64,000 nucleotides of DNA from CAZHCA01 sp964530825 (GCA_964530825.1 CAZHCA010000004.1:1-64000); one strand, 5' to 3'. Counted from the stretch's first letter, positions 35,044 through 44,859 are shown. Notes: a model not told the origin generated them from the sequence alone. Made by a program: numbers and translations.

Positions 35044-37977
35044 ATGAAGCGCAAAGGGACCTTAACAAAAACGTGGAGCGTATCGGTGAAGTTGTTCGCC
35101 GTATGCACGCTGCTCGTTTGGGGTCAAGATTCGCTTCGAGGACAGGGATGGCAGTACGAATTCGGGGATAATAAGACGGACGAAGGGCAGGTCGTATTGC
35201 AAACTCAAGATGAGGGTTATCTGGCAGTTGGACAGTCGGAATCGTTCGGTTCGGATAATGATCCGGACATATACCTGGTGCGCACAGATGTGGACGGTCG
35301 CATGATCTGGTCACAAGTCTACGACGAAGGATTCCGAGAGCGCCCAGGTAACATGATTGAAACAGGGGATGGCAACTATCTTATTGTAGGCGACATCGAA
35401 GTGGAAGCAGGAGATGATAAAGATATCTATCTGCTCAAACTTGACCAGAACGGTCGCAAAATTTGGAGCCGGATTATTGAAGGTCCCGGCGACGAAGTTG
35501 CCAATGATGTAGTACCTGGGGCAGACGGCGGATTTCTGATCGTTGGTCGTACCCGGGCGCTCGATAGTAACCAAAGTGACATCCTTTGTGTGAAAATCAC
35601 CACTGAGGGTGAGGTGATGTGGCAAAAGAGCTACGGAACGCCAAAAGACGATGTCGGTAATGCTGTTACCGTACTGAATGGACAATACATCGTCGTTGGG
35701 AATTCCAAGAATCCCAACCGATTTGACAACGATATTATCATCTACTGGCTAGATGAGAACGGTGAGGAGTTAAATCAAAACCGGATCTCCAATTCTTACC
35801 GGGAGGAAGCCAATGACGTGATTACGACCCAGGATGGGCACTTCGTTATTGTCGGTTTGATCCAAGACCGGACAGATGCTTTCATTGCAAAGTACGACGC
35901 TGGGGGGATTCAAAGATGGTTCCAGGCTGTTGGTGATCCCAATGGAGAAGAGGTAGCCGAAGCGGTCACCGAAAAACCGGATGGTAGCTTGGTACTCACT
36001 GGCACGGCTCTGCCGGACGGTGAAATTAGTCCCGATATTCTGGTAGCCCGCTTCGACGCAGGCGGTGCCAAAAAATGGGAGCGCTATCTCGGCGATAAAG
36101 AAAACTCCGACTTCGGGTTAGGAATCGCTTCTACTAGAGACGGCGGATCAATTATCATCGGCTACAATGCCCTGAGTTTATCTTTTTTCAACAACCTTTT
36201 ATTGGTGAAAATCGATGGCGAAGGGAACACGACCTCAAATATCATCCGCGGCCAAGTAGTGTACGATCAAAATCTGGATTGCGAAATTCAAGCTGGTGAG
36301 CGCGGATTGGATGGTTGGATCATTGAGGTGATCGGCGAGGATCAAAAATACTATGGTACGACTGATTCTCTAGGTAACTATAGCATTTTGGTCGATACGG
36401 GTGCTTACCACGTGCAAGTACTTCCCATATCGCCTTACTGGACCCCTTGCGACACAGGTTTTCAGATAGAATTGAGCAATTTCTACGATACCACGCGCTT
36501 GGATTTCCCAGTCAATGCGGGCAGTGCGTGCCCTTTGCTGGAAGTTGATATAACGACCCCATTCCTCACGGCTTGTGACAATACCGTTTACACGGTGGAG
36601 TACTGTAACCTGGGGGCGGCAATTGCAGCGTCAGCTTATGTAGAGGTGGCTTTTGATTCGGAATTGACCTTTCAGTCAGCGGATTTGCCGGCCACCGATT
36701 TAGGGGAGAATGTCTACCGGTTTAACTTAGGGGATGTTGCTATTGGAGACTGCGGTAACTTCCAGGTTATCATGAAAATGGCTTGCGAGGGGTATGCGCA
36801 AAACCAAGCAATAAAGGCAACAGCAAATATCTTTCCAGATACGGTATGTTTAGAACCTGATCCCAATTGGGATCGATCCAGCCTGGAAGTAGAAGGAAAT
36901 TGTGCGGATAATCAAGTTCAATTCCTGATCCGAAACGTCGGAAAGGAACCCATGCGAAAAGCGCAGCGTACCATCGTCACGCAGGATATTGTACTCTTCA
37001 AAGAGTTTGATATAGAGTTGGAAGCCGGTCAGGATACACTGATTGCTATCGACGGCATGGGAGAAACCTACCGGTTGATTGCTAGCCAGCCTGAAGGCCA
37101 TCCTGGAAGAAGTTTTCCAACCGTGGCGGTTGAAGGATGTGCGGAAGAAAGCGAGGGTAATATATCAAGAGGCTATATTGCCATGTATCCGGAAAACGAT
37201 CTGGATCCGAACATTTCGATTGACATACAGGAAGTAGGGGATGCTGTACCAGGCATCGCATTGAGAGGCTATCCCAAAGGCTTACCGGGTACCGATGGAA
37301 ATCGGCTGGTGAGCAACGAAACCGATCTTAAGTTTACACTGCTTTACCAAAACCTCAGCGAGGACACGCTTGACCGCGTTGTGATTCGCGACACACTGTC
37401 TCCGTACCTGGCTGAAACCCTTCTTGAGTTAGGCGCCAGTAGTCACCCTTACGAGTACGAACTCTACGGTGACGGCATCCTCAAGATTACGTTTGATCAA
37501 ATCCAGCTACCCCCGTATGACAGTACAGCTCCTACTCCCTTATTTGTCGAGTACCGGGTTCCCTTGCGCGACACCTTACCGGCAGGAACGATCATCGAAA
37601 GTCGGGCAACTATTTATGTGACCAACGACAGGCCCCGTGAGACCAATACCTTGCGTTATATGGTGGGTGGGAATGATTACAAAGACTTCCTGGAAGTGGT
37701 CACGAGTCAGGATGAAGTTTACGTAGAAGGTGTTGAAATAAAGGTATTCCCTAACCCCTTCTCTGAATCCGTCACCTTTGAATTTTTCGGTAATCGCTCT
37801 TTCGAACAATTAGAGCTGAAAATTTTCAACGTCAACGGACAGTTGATAGATTACCACCAAGAATTTGGAAACCGTGTTCAGTATTATCGCAGTAATAAGC
37901 TGGCCACTGGTATGTACTTCTACCGCTTAGAGTCGGAAGGCGTGCTGATCAACAGTGGCAAGTTGTTAGTCCGGTAA
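35044..37977 (+). CDS. T9SS-sorted surface protein with beta-propeller repeats
   Basis: About 977 residues from the ATG at 35044 (a GTG at 35008 is possible), with a signal peptide ending near LRGQG. Residues about 20-410 hold about seven blade-like repeats of 50-60 residues, each with a form of GGFLIVGRT then DIYLLKLDQNG and a Trp-ending strand. A CNA-B/SdrD-like unit follows (about 410-500, GYxVYDQNLDCEIQAGERGL type). Two DUF11-like units come next, and then a C-terminal T9SS sorting domain (about 900-977, IKVFPNPFSESV and TGMYFYRLESEG). It is probably an exported adhesin or structural protein; no enzyme motif was seen. Confidence 0.9.
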   Translation: MKRKGTLTKTWSVSVKLFAVCTLLVWGQDSLRGQGWQYEFGDNKTDEGQVVLQTQDEGYLAVGQSESFGSDNDPDIYLVRTDVDGRMIWSQVYDEGFRERPGNMIETGDGNYLIVGDIEVEAGDDKDIYLLKLDQNGRKIWSRIIEGPGDEVANDVVPGADGGFLIVGRTRALDSNQSDILCVKITTEGEVMWQKSYGTPKDDVGNAVTVLNGQYIVVGNSKNPNRFDNDIIIYWLDENGEELNQNRISNSYREEANDVITTQDGHFVIVGLIQDRTDAFIAKYDAGGIQRWFQAVGDPNGEEVAEAVTEKPDGSLVLTGTALPDGEISPDILVARFDAGGAKKWERYLGDKENSDFGLGIASTRDGGSIIIGYNALSLSFFNNLLLVKIDGEGNTTSNIIRGQVVYDQNLDCEIQAGERGLDGWIIEVIGEDQKYYGTTDSLGNYSILVDTGAYHVQVLPISPYWTPCDTGFQIELSNFYDTTRLDFPVNAGSACPLLEVDITTPFLTACDNTVYTVEYCNLGAAIAASAYVEVAFDSELTFQSADLPATDLGENVYRFNLGDVAIGDCGNFQVIMKMACEGYAQNQAIKATANIFPDTVCLEPDPNWDRSSLEVEGNCADNQVQFLIRNVGKEPMRKAQRTIVTQDIVLFKEFDIELEAGQDTLIAIDGMGETYRLIASQPEGHPGRSFPTVAVEGCAEESEGNISRGYIAMYPENDLDPNISIDIQEVGDAVPGIALRGYPKGLPGTDGNRLVSNETDLKFTLLYQNLSEDTLDRVVIRDTLSPYLAETLLELGASSHPYEYELYGDGILKITFDQIQLPPYDSTAPTPLFVEYRVPLRDTLPAGTIIESRATIYVTNDRPRETNTLRYMVGGNDYKDFLEVVTSQDEVYVEGVEIKVFPNPFSESVTFEFFGNRSFEQLELKIFNVNGQLIDYHQEFGNRVQYYRSNKLATGMYFYRLESEGVLINSGKLLVR

Positions 37978-37999
37978 TCGTAATCCCATAAACTGAAGA

Positions 38000-38025
38000 G
38001 GTTCCTTGCATACGAGCAAGGAACC
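38000..38025 (+). terminator. Hairpin downstream of the T9SS propeller gene
   Basis: GGTTCCTTGC (38000-38009) pairs perfectly with GCAAGGAACC (38016-38025) around the loop ATACGA, 23 bases after the stop at 37977. Only a weak T-rich tail follows (CTATTTGAG), so termination may be partial. Confidence 0.65.
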
Positions 38026-38149
38026 CTATTTGAGAAATGATTGTTATTAAGCAATAAAAGAACAATGGCGATGCAATAAATCGCCGAAAATTAAGGTTAA
38101 TTAGGTCGTCTTATTTTTTCATGAGATTATGATTTGTTATTAGCGTGAG

Positions 38150-38177
38150 GCCGCGGATGTTATCCGCGGCTTTTTTT
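38150..38177 (+). terminator. Strong intrinsic terminator
   Basis: GCCGCGGAT (38150-38158) and ATCCGCGGC (38162-38170) form a perfect 9-bp stem with loop GTT, followed by seven T residues. It is 124 bases after a first hairpin. The rest of 37978-38324 is AT-rich and shows no gene. Confidence 0.9.
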
Positions 38178-38324
38178 ATTGCTTAGCAACAATAATAGAC
38201 AAATTTTTAAATAAACTATATCCCTATATAACTTTTTGAGAAAAAATACCCTGTTTGGGGTAGTCAAATAGGAAGCAATTTGCACTATTCCCCTTTTTTA
38301 TTTGGAAAAAATAGGAAAAGCCGT

Positions 38325-39773
38325 TTAAAATTCGGCATTTCCGGGCGTACGCGGAAACGGAATGACATCGCGAATATTTTGCATCCCCGTAATGAATTGT
38401 ACCATGCGTTCGAATCCCATCCCAAAACCGGCGTGCGGGGCTCCTCCGAACCGACGCAATTCTAAGTACCACCACAACTCTTCTTCGGGTACGTCCATTT
38501 CGGCCATACGTGCACGCAGCACATCCAGCCGCTCTTCCCGTTGGGACCCCCCGATCACCTCACCGATACCGGGAAAGAGTACATCCATTGCGGCGACTGT
38601 TCGCTTGTCTTCATTCATGCGCATGTAAAAGGCTTTGATGTCCTTGGGATAATCGCGGACGATTACCGGCTTTTGGAATTTTTTTTCTACCAACCAGCGC
38701 TCGTGTTCGGCCTGAAGATCACGCCCCCATTCAACTGGGTACTGGAATTTTTTCTTCTTGTGGGGTTTGGAATTGAGCAATAAATCAATGGCTTCAGAAT
38801 AGGTGATGCGCTCGAAATCACTGTCAATGACGAAGCGTAGCGTCTCCAAAAGTCCCATCGGCCGCCGCTCCTCCTTTTTCATGTTTTTCTCCAAATCCAG
38901 GATTCGCTGATCCAGAAAAGCCATCTCATCCGGGTAATGATCGAGAATGTACCGGATCAGGTAGCGAACGAAGTCCTCGGCCAGGTCCATATCGTCGTGG
39001 ATATCCGCGAAAGCTATCTCTGGTTCGATCATCCAAAACTCCGCCAAGTGACGGGTGGTATTGGATTTTTCTGCCCGAAAGGTCGGCCCGAAGGTGTATA
39101 CCTTTCCAAGTGCAAGTGCTCCGATTTCGGCCTGTAACTGCCCGGAAACGGTTAAGTTGGTAGCCTTTTCGAAAAAATCTTGCTGAAAATCAACAATTCC
39201 TTCTTCTGTGGTGGGTGGTTGAACAGGGGGTAGGGTTGTTACGCGGAACATTTCACCCGCGCCTTCGGCATCGCTGCCGGTAATAATGGGCGTATGCAGG
39301 TAGTAATAACCGCGTTCGTGAAAATACTGATGGATGGCGAAAGCCAACCCGTGACGAACCCGGAAAACGGAACTTATGGTATTAGTCCGCATGCGAAAAT
39401 GTGCATTTTCGCGCAAAAATTCCATGGTTTGCTTTTTGGGCTGTAAGGGGTATGCCTCCGGATTCGCTTCACCGAGTATGCGTAGGTCAGTTGCTATCAG
39501 TTCGATAGCCTGGCCAGAGCCTTGAGATTCAACAATGTCGCCTCTTGCTTCGATGCAGGAATGAAATGTGATCTGGCGCAGTAAATCTTCCGAAAATTGA
39601 TCCTGGTCGATGACGATCTGGAGCGTCTGCATGCTAGAGCCATCGTTTAAGACGATAAACCGGTTGGCGCGAAACGAACGCACCCAACCCCGCACGGTAA
39701 CGGGTTGACCGATAGTCGGATTTTTCAGTACCTGAACAATAGCCGTGTGTTGCATTGGGTCGTTTTTATCCAT
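38325..39773 (-). CDS. asnS: Asparaginyl-tRNA synthetase
   Basis: A 482-residue class IIb aminoacyl-tRNA synthetase that charges tRNA-Asn. The N-terminal anticodon-binding OB fold includes VTVRGWVRSFRANRFIVLND. Catalytic motif 2 is visible as TFGPTFRAEKSNTTRHLAEF, and motif 3 as HAGFGMGFERMVQFITG. YYYLHTPIITGSDAEGAGEMF is also characteristic of AsnRS rather than AspRS. Length is standard. The start MDKNDPMQ could alternatively be at the second Met (39755). It is divergent from the parA gene. Confidence 0.96.
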   Translation of the reverse strand: MDKNDPMQHTAIVQVLKNPTIGQPVTVRGWVRSFRANRFIVLNDGSSMQTLQIVIDQDQFSEDLLRQITFHSCIEARGDIVESQGSGQAIELIATDLRILGEANPEAYPLQPKKQTMEFLRENAHFRMRTNTISSVFRVRHGLAFAIHQYFHERGYYYLHTPIITGSDAEGAGEMFRVTTLPPVQPPTTEEGIVDFQQDFFEKATNLTVSGQLQAEIGALALGKVYTFGPTFRAEKSNTTRHLAEFWMIEPEIAFADIHDDMDLAEDFVRYLIRYILDHYPDEMAFLDQRILDLEKNMKKEERRPMGLLETLRFVIDSDFERITYSEAIDLLLNSKPHKKKKFQYPVEWGRDLQAEHERWLVEKKFQKPVIVRDYPKDIKAFYMRMNEDKRTVAAMDVLFPGIGEVIGGSQREERLDVLRARMAEMDVPEEELWWYLELRRFGGAPHAGFGMGFERMVQFITGMQNIRDVIPFPRTPGNAEF

Positions 39774-39991
39774 GGGCAGATAGGACGGGTTTTCCGGTCG
39801 CGAAATTAGCCTAATTTGCCCGAAGTACCAATTATTGCTTCTCCTACCCGATTAATCCAAATGCAGCGTGCAAAAAAGCGCACAGATAGTGGCAATCTTG
39901 GCGATTTTGCGGCATTTTTGCTATTTTAAGTGATTATTGTTTGCAGGGCGGGCACCTTTTAGTACCATGTTTCCGCGCTGGATACTGAAGA

Positions 39992-40762
39992 ATGATGGGA
40001 AAAGTAATTTCGTTGCTCAATCACAAAGGAGGGGTCGGTAAGACGACTTCTGCCATTAATATTGGAGCAGGCCTAGTAGAATTGGGAAAAAAAGTGCTGC
40101 TGATCGATTTGGATCCGCAGGCGAACCTTACCCTGGCGCTCGGGATGCCGCGCCATCCGAATACCATCTACGAGGCGCTACGTGGAGAGTCTGGGCTCGT
40201 ACCCTACCAGGCCAAAGAAAACCTCGACGTTGTGATTTCCACGCTCGACCTATCCGGTGCAGAGATGGAGTTGATCAATGAAGCGGGGCGGGAGTTCATC
40301 CTGCGGGAGCTCTTCGAGCCGCTGCGCCATGAATATGACTTCTTGATCATTGATTGCCCGCCATCCCTAGGCCTGTTAACGCTCAACGCCTTAACGAGCA
40401 GTGATTTGGTTTTCATTCCGTTACAAACGGAGTTCCTGGCGATGCAGGGGCTGGCCAAAATCAAGCAGGTGATCCAGAAGGTAAAACTGCGCCTCAATCG
40501 CGAGTTGGCGATCGGGGGCGTGATCGCTACTATGTACGACCACCGCAAAGTACTTAACCGAGACGTCGTGGATACCATCCGCAAGTACTTTGGCGATATG
40601 GTATTCGAGACGTTGATCCGCGACAATGTTTCCCTAGCCGAAGCCCCTGCTCAGCGTCAAGACATTTTTCGATATAGTCCCAACAGTCCCGGAGCTGAAG
40701 ACTATCTGGCGTTGTGCAAGGAAATTCTGGCCCGCGCCGAACAGGCCACAGTGGATGCTTAA
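39992..40762 (+). CDS. ParA/Soj family ATPase
   Basis: A 256-residue deviant-Walker ATPase. The Walker A is LLNHKGGVGKTTSAINIGAG with the signature Lys, followed by LLIDLDPQANLTLALG. The Walker B-like FLIIDCPPSLGLLTLNAL and switch segment VFIPLQTEFLAMQGLAKI are also present. These proteins bind DNA non-specifically when ATP-bound and position chromosomes or cargo. No ParB lies next to it. A small protein starts 27 bases downstream that combines a ribbon-helix-helix-type end with ParB-N-terminus-like motifs and is probably its partner. An alternative start is the second ATG at 39995. Confidence 0.93.
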   Translation: MMGKVISLLNHKGGVGKTTSAINIGAGLVELGKKVLLIDLDPQANLTLALGMPRHPNTIYEALRGESGLVPYQAKENLDVVISTLDLSGAEMELINEAGREFILRELFEPLRHEYDFLIIDCPPSLGLLTLNALTSSDLVFIPLQTEFLAMQGLAKIKQVIQKVKLRLNRELAIGGVIATMYDHRKVLNRDVVDTIRKYFGDMVFETLIRDNVSLAEAPAQRQDIFRYSPNSPGAEDYLALCKEILARAEQATVDA

Positions 40763-40789
40763 CTTTTTGAACGACCGCAAGCCAATGAT

Positions 40790-41293
40790 ATGAGTAAGAA
40801 ACGATTTACAGATGGGTTCGAACAATTCTTTGACCTCCAGCGGGCCGAAGAAGAAAATGCATCGGCCTTCGAAACGGAGCAATCGGCCTCCAAGACGGCT
40901 ACCGCTGCCGTACGGCCCCGCAGCGGTCGTCCCTCCTCCGCTAAGAACTTCTCGGGTGATTTAAAGTCATTTTTCGACGAAGTGTTCGAAGAAGAAAGAG
41001 CCGAAGGCCCGGAGTCCGAACCCGCAAAACCCGCCGTTGCGAGTGCGAACAAGAAACGCTCGCACAAGCCACTGGGTGGATTGGATTCCCTGCTGCAATC
41101 GACCGTTGATCCGCAGGAAGAACTGCGGCGCATACGCCGGCCGACACGCCGAGTATCGGTAACGCTCGACGAAGAAAAATTGGAAAAGATCAAGGAAATT
41201 GCCCGGCAAGAAAAAACACATCTGCGCAGTCTGTTCGAGCGACTCGTTAGCGATTATATTGAGCAGTATCAAAAGCACAAACCACAAGAGTAG
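40790..41293 (+). CDS. Putative ParA partner with ribbon-helix-helix-type C-terminus
   Basis: A 167-residue, mostly low-complexity protein. Residues 121-158 (RVSVTLDEEKLEKIKEIARQ, then a second helix) look like a ribbon-helix-helix DNA-binding unit. Before it are three similar short motifs: RFTDGFEQFFD (5-15), NFSGDLKSFFD (53-63) and KPLGGLDSLLQ (93-103). The third resembles the LGRGLDALL motif at the N-terminus of ParB, through which ParB binds ParA. Glu/Ala/Ser-rich linkers join them. It lies 27 bases after parA on the same strand. A role as ParA adaptor or centromere binder is an inference. Confidence 0.75.
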   Translation: MSKKRFTDGFEQFFDLQRAEEENASAFETEQSASKTATAAVRPRSGRPSSAKNFSGDLKSFFDEVFEEERAEGPESEPAKPAVASANKKRSHKPLGGLDSLLQSTVDPQEELRRIRRPTRRVSVTLDEEKLEKIKEIARQEKTHLRSLFERLVSDYIEQYQKHKPQE

Positions 41294-41393
41294 ATTCAAG
41301 TCCAAAAACACCAACTAATAAAAGCGGAGCATTTTTTCTTAACCGGAAGATGGGCTAGATGGTTGGTATTTTCGTCTGGCAAAAAGCAAGCTC

Positions 41394-43643
41394 GTGAGAA
41401 CTGTCGTTATCTTTTCGTTTGCCCTCCTGCTTAGCTCCATTACCTCAGGGCAGGAACGGCCGGAAATAGGGTTGGTGCTCAGCGGCGGCGGAGCTAAAGG
41501 TTTTGCTCATATCGGCGTGCTCAAAGTACTGGAAGAGATTGGTATCCAGCCCGACTACATTACCGGAACCAGCATGGGTAGCATCGTTGGCGGACTTTAT
41601 GCGCTTGGCTATTCCGCTGATTCGCTGGAAAGACTAGTGATTAATCTGGATTGGAACAAATTGCTCAGCGATAATATACCCCTCAACCGGGTGATTTACG
41701 AAGAGAAGCCTTATTTTAAAAATGCCCTACTTGAGCTGCCTCTGGTCGATGGGAAGGTGAAAACTCCATCGGGCCTCATTCAGGGGCATCAGGTATCCCG
41801 CCTGCTGTCCGATCTTGCCCTCGATGCCTATGCCATTGAGCATTTCAAAGACCTACCTATTCCGTTCATGTGTATGGCCGCCGATCTGGTCGAATTAAAA
41901 CCCGTGCGTCTGTACAAAGGCTATTTGCCCGATGCGATGCGGTCGAGTATGGCCATCCCCACTATTTTCTCTGCCGTACGTAAGGATAGCATGTTGCTGG
42001 TCGATGGCGGTTTATTGCGCAATTTTCCAGTACAAGAGGTCATTGATATGGGGGCGGATATCGTCATTGGCGTCTATGTGGGCGCCGAGGAGGCCCTTCC
42101 CGTCGAGGATCTTGAATCCATTACGAGCGTACTGTACAAATCAATTTTTGCCGCGAGCGTACTCGATGCCGAGACCCAGATCCCCATGGTCGATTACTAC
42201 ATTGAACCACAATTGACACAGTCTGCTGCAGATTTTGCCGCCGGGCGTGAAATAATCGACATTGGCGAACAGGCTGCCCGCCATCATTACCCGGCGTTGA
42301 AGCGGCTGGCTGATTCGATTCGTGCTACTGGACCCACACCGCCGATTAAAGAATTGAACGAGGTCAAAGTGGTATTAATTGACCGGATCGAGGTAGTTGG
42401 GGAAGAAAATTTTAACGAAGCGGAAATCATCGGCCGGTCTGAACTGCAAGCCGGTCGATCAGTCACCACCACTGACATAGAAAATGCTCTGGATCGATTG
42501 TACGGGACCAACTATTTCCAGCGAGTCGATTACAGTGTAGTTAGAGAGGATCGAGCAACCATACTGCGATTCCGGGTTCGCGAAAAGCCGACCACCTTGT
42601 TGCGAGCAGCCCTGACCTACGATTTTTATCAGGATGCGGGGTTACTCCTTGGCGCTACTTTTCGGAACCTGCCTTTTCAGGGGGCCCGGCTAGTGCTCCA
42701 AGCGCACATTGCAGCCCAATACCGGTACGGATTAGAGTATTTGCAATATATAAACGAAGCTCAGGATCTGGCTCTTCGGGTATCGTTAGCAGCGACCCGC
42801 GATGAAATTCCAATAGTCGATAACGAGGTCATATCCAATGAGTTCCGGCTTACCGAATTCCCGATTGATCTTGGCATACGCAAACGGATAGGGATCAACG
42901 CCTTCTTAGGCGCCGGGGTTTCGCGGGAGCAATGGAGTATATCACCTTTGTCGGGGTCGGTGGCCGACCAGTTGGAAAAAACCCGTGTAGAGAGTTACAG
43001 TATCTACCTTTTCTGGGAGCGTAGCAGTCTTGATCGCAATGTGTTTCCCACCCGTGGAGTGGAGCTTTCCTTAATTGGGCGCCATGTTTTTTCTGCCGAT
43101 GCAGATATTACCTTAGAGGAGGGAGTCGAATCGATCGATGAACTGCCATTCGAAGAGGGCCGTATAGAGAATTATCAACAATTACTGTTACGCTCTCGAT
43201 TTTTCTTTCCCCTGCACGATCGCGCCTCTTTGCGCTTCCGGCCTTTCGGTGGGGTGGTGGCCAATGCCGAGGGAAATATTCTTCGCGAATTTTTCCTCGT
43301 CGGATCCCCTGTTCCGACGACCCGGCGCAGTTTACCTTTTTACGGGCTGGATCCCAATGAAAAAATCTCCCAAACTGCGGTAGGAGCCGGAATAGGATAT
43401 CAGCATTTTCCGGCGCATAATTTACTGTTGGCATTCGACTTGGATGCTGGTTTATTCGCAGAGCCTTCTTCCACCGAAGGCCAACTCCCCAACCCGGATA
43501 CTTTTCTGATGGGCGCCGGTCTGACGGCCGGTTATGCCACTCCGGTCGGCCCCGTCTGGTTATCTGCGATGTATCCGATAGTGACGGATGGGGATATTCC
43601 CCAAGAGCTACAATTCTTTCTCCATTTCGGGTACCGGTTTTGA
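41394..43643 (+). CDS. Patatin-like phospholipase with POTRA and BamA-type beta-barrel
   Basis: A 749-residue outer-membrane protein. After a signal peptide (about 1-20) comes a patatin lipase domain: oxyanion loop GGGAKG (31-36), nucleophile Ser60 in GTSMG and catalytic Asp204 in LLVDGGLLRNFP. A POTRA-like unit follows (about 330-400, IDRIEVVGEENFNEAEIIG), then a 16-strand-type BamA barrel to the end, finishing with the aromatic FLHFGYRF. This matches the type Vd (PlpD-like) architecture in which the barrel displays the lipase. The start is a GTG at 41394. It stands 100 bases after the ParA partner gene and is convergent with thiolase. Confidence 0.92.
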   Translation: MRTVVIFSFALLLSSITSGQERPEIGLVLSGGGAKGFAHIGVLKVLEEIGIQPDYITGTSMGSIVGGLYALGYSADSLERLVINLDWNKLLSDNIPLNRVIYEEKPYFKNALLELPLVDGKVKTPSGLIQGHQVSRLLSDLALDAYAIEHFKDLPIPFMCMAADLVELKPVRLYKGYLPDAMRSSMAIPTIFSAVRKDSMLLVDGGLLRNFPVQEVIDMGADIVIGVYVGAEEALPVEDLESITSVLYKSIFAASVLDAETQIPMVDYYIEPQLTQSAADFAAGREIIDIGEQAARHHYPALKRLADSIRATGPTPPIKELNEVKVVLIDRIEVVGEENFNEAEIIGRSELQAGRSVTTTDIENALDRLYGTNYFQRVDYSVVREDRATILRFRVREKPTTLLRAALTYDFYQDAGLLLGATFRNLPFQGARLVLQAHIAAQYRYGLEYLQYINEAQDLALRVSLAATRDEIPIVDNEVISNEFRLTEFPIDLGIRKRIGINAFLGAGVSREQWSISPLSGSVADQLEKTRVESYSIYLFWERSSLDRNVFPTRGVELSLIGRHVFSADADITLEEGVESIDELPFEEGRIENYQQLLLRSRFFFPLHDRASLRFRPFGGVVANAEGNILREFFLVGSPVPTTRRSLPFYGLDPNEKISQTAVGAGIGYQHFPAHNLLLAFDLDAGLFAEPSSTEGQLPNPDTFLMGAGLTAGYATPVGPVWLSAMYPIVTDGDIPQELQFFLHFGYRF

Positions 43644-43650
43644 GCCGGGA

Positions 43651-44859
43651 TCAAGTGCGTTCCAAAATCGTAGCGTAGCCCTGACCTACGCCAACGCACA
43701 TGGTCACCAAAGCGTAGCGCCCCTGTTGCTCGTTTAGTTGGAGGGCCGCCGTTTGCAGGATGCGAGTGCCCGTCATACCCAGGGGGTGACCGAGGGCTAT
43801 TGCCCCCCCATTGGGATTGATACGTGGATCGTCATCGGCGAGCCCGAGCTCTCGGGTGCAGGCCAGCACCTGGGCGGCAAAGGCTTCATTGATCTCGACA
43901 ATGTCCATATCTGCTAGTGTTAAGCCGGCTTTGCGAAGTGCTTTGCGGGAGGCGCCCACCGGACCGATGCCCATAACTCTGGGTTCCACGCCAACTACGG
44001 CCGAGGCTGCAATTCGGGCCATTGGCCGGAGATTGTGTTGTTGGGCAGCTTCCTCCGAGGCAATAAGCATCGCTGCCGCGCCGTCGTTCAAGCCAGAGGC
44101 ATTGCCGGCGGTAACGGAGCCACCCTCTTTTTTGAACGCCGGCCGTAGTTTGGCCAACACTTCAGGAGTCGTCTGGGGTTTAATAAATTCATCTTGCTCA
44201 AAAAGAATAGGGTCGGCTTTGCGTTGCGGGATGGGTACGGCCACAATTTCCCGGGCCAACCGCCCCGATTCCTGTGCTGCGGCTGCTTTGTGCTGGGAGC
44301 GATAAGCGAACTGGTCTTGATCTGCCCGGCTGATGTGGTATTGTTCGACCAGGTTCTCTGCTGTTTGCCCCATGCTGTCGGTCCCGAAATGCGCTTTCAT
44401 TTTAGGATTTACGAATCGCCAGCCAAAACTGGAATCTTCCATCTGGGCATCGCGACCGAAAGGCCGGGATACTTTAGAGATTACCCAGGGTCCCCGCGTC
44501 ATGTGCTCCACACCACCAACCAGGAATAGGTCGCCATCGCCCGTCTGTACAGCCCGGTGAGCGTGGATAGCTGCCGACATTCCGGATGCGCATAGGCGGT
44601 TGACCGTCTCGCCGGGTACGCTCGGTGGCACGCCGGCCAACAGGGCCGCCATACGGGCTACATTGCGATTGTCTTCCCCGGCCTGATTGGCACAGCCCAT
44701 GATGACTTCATCCAGGGAAGCGGGCGGTAAATCCGGAAAACGATCTAAAAGTTGACGAATAACGTAGGCCGCCAAATCGTCAGTCCGGATAGGGGATAGA
44801 GCACCGGTGAATTTACCGATCGGTGTGCGGACGGCATCAATGAGGAAGGTGGCTTTCAT
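43651..44859 (-). CDS. Acetyl-CoA acyltransferase (thiolase)
   Basis: A 402-residue thiolase. The acylated cysteine is Cys90 in NRLCASGMSAAIHAH. The second active-site block is NPNGGAIALGHPLGMTGTR with the catalytic His, and the third is VTMCVGVGQGYA with the proton-donating Cys. The closest style is the degradative beta-ketoadipyl-CoA/3-ketoacyl-CoA type rather than biosynthetic AtoB, but the exact substrate is not fixed by motifs. It could end the fatty acid or glutaryl-CoA route together with the dehydrogenases at 19089-22082. The stop is eight bases from the convergent patatin gene. Confidence 0.93.
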   Translation of the reverse strand: MKATFLIDAVRTPIGKFTGALSPIRTDDLAAYVIRQLLDRFPDLPPASLDEVIMGCANQAGEDNRNVARMAALLAGVPPSVPGETVNRLCASGMSAAIHAHRAVQTGDGDLFLVGGVEHMTRGPWVISKVSRPFGRDAQMEDSSFGWRFVNPKMKAHFGTDSMGQTAENLVEQYHISRADQDQFAYRSQHKAAAAQESGRLAREIVAVPIPQRKADPILFEQDEFIKPQTTPEVLAKLRPAFKKEGGSVTAGNASGLNDGAAAMLIASEEAAQQHNLRPMARIAASAVVGVEPRVMGIGPVGASRKALRKAGLTLADMDIVEINEAFAAQVLACTRELGLADDDPRINPNGGAIALGHPLGMTGTRILQTAALQLNEQQGRYALVTMCVGVGQGYATILERT

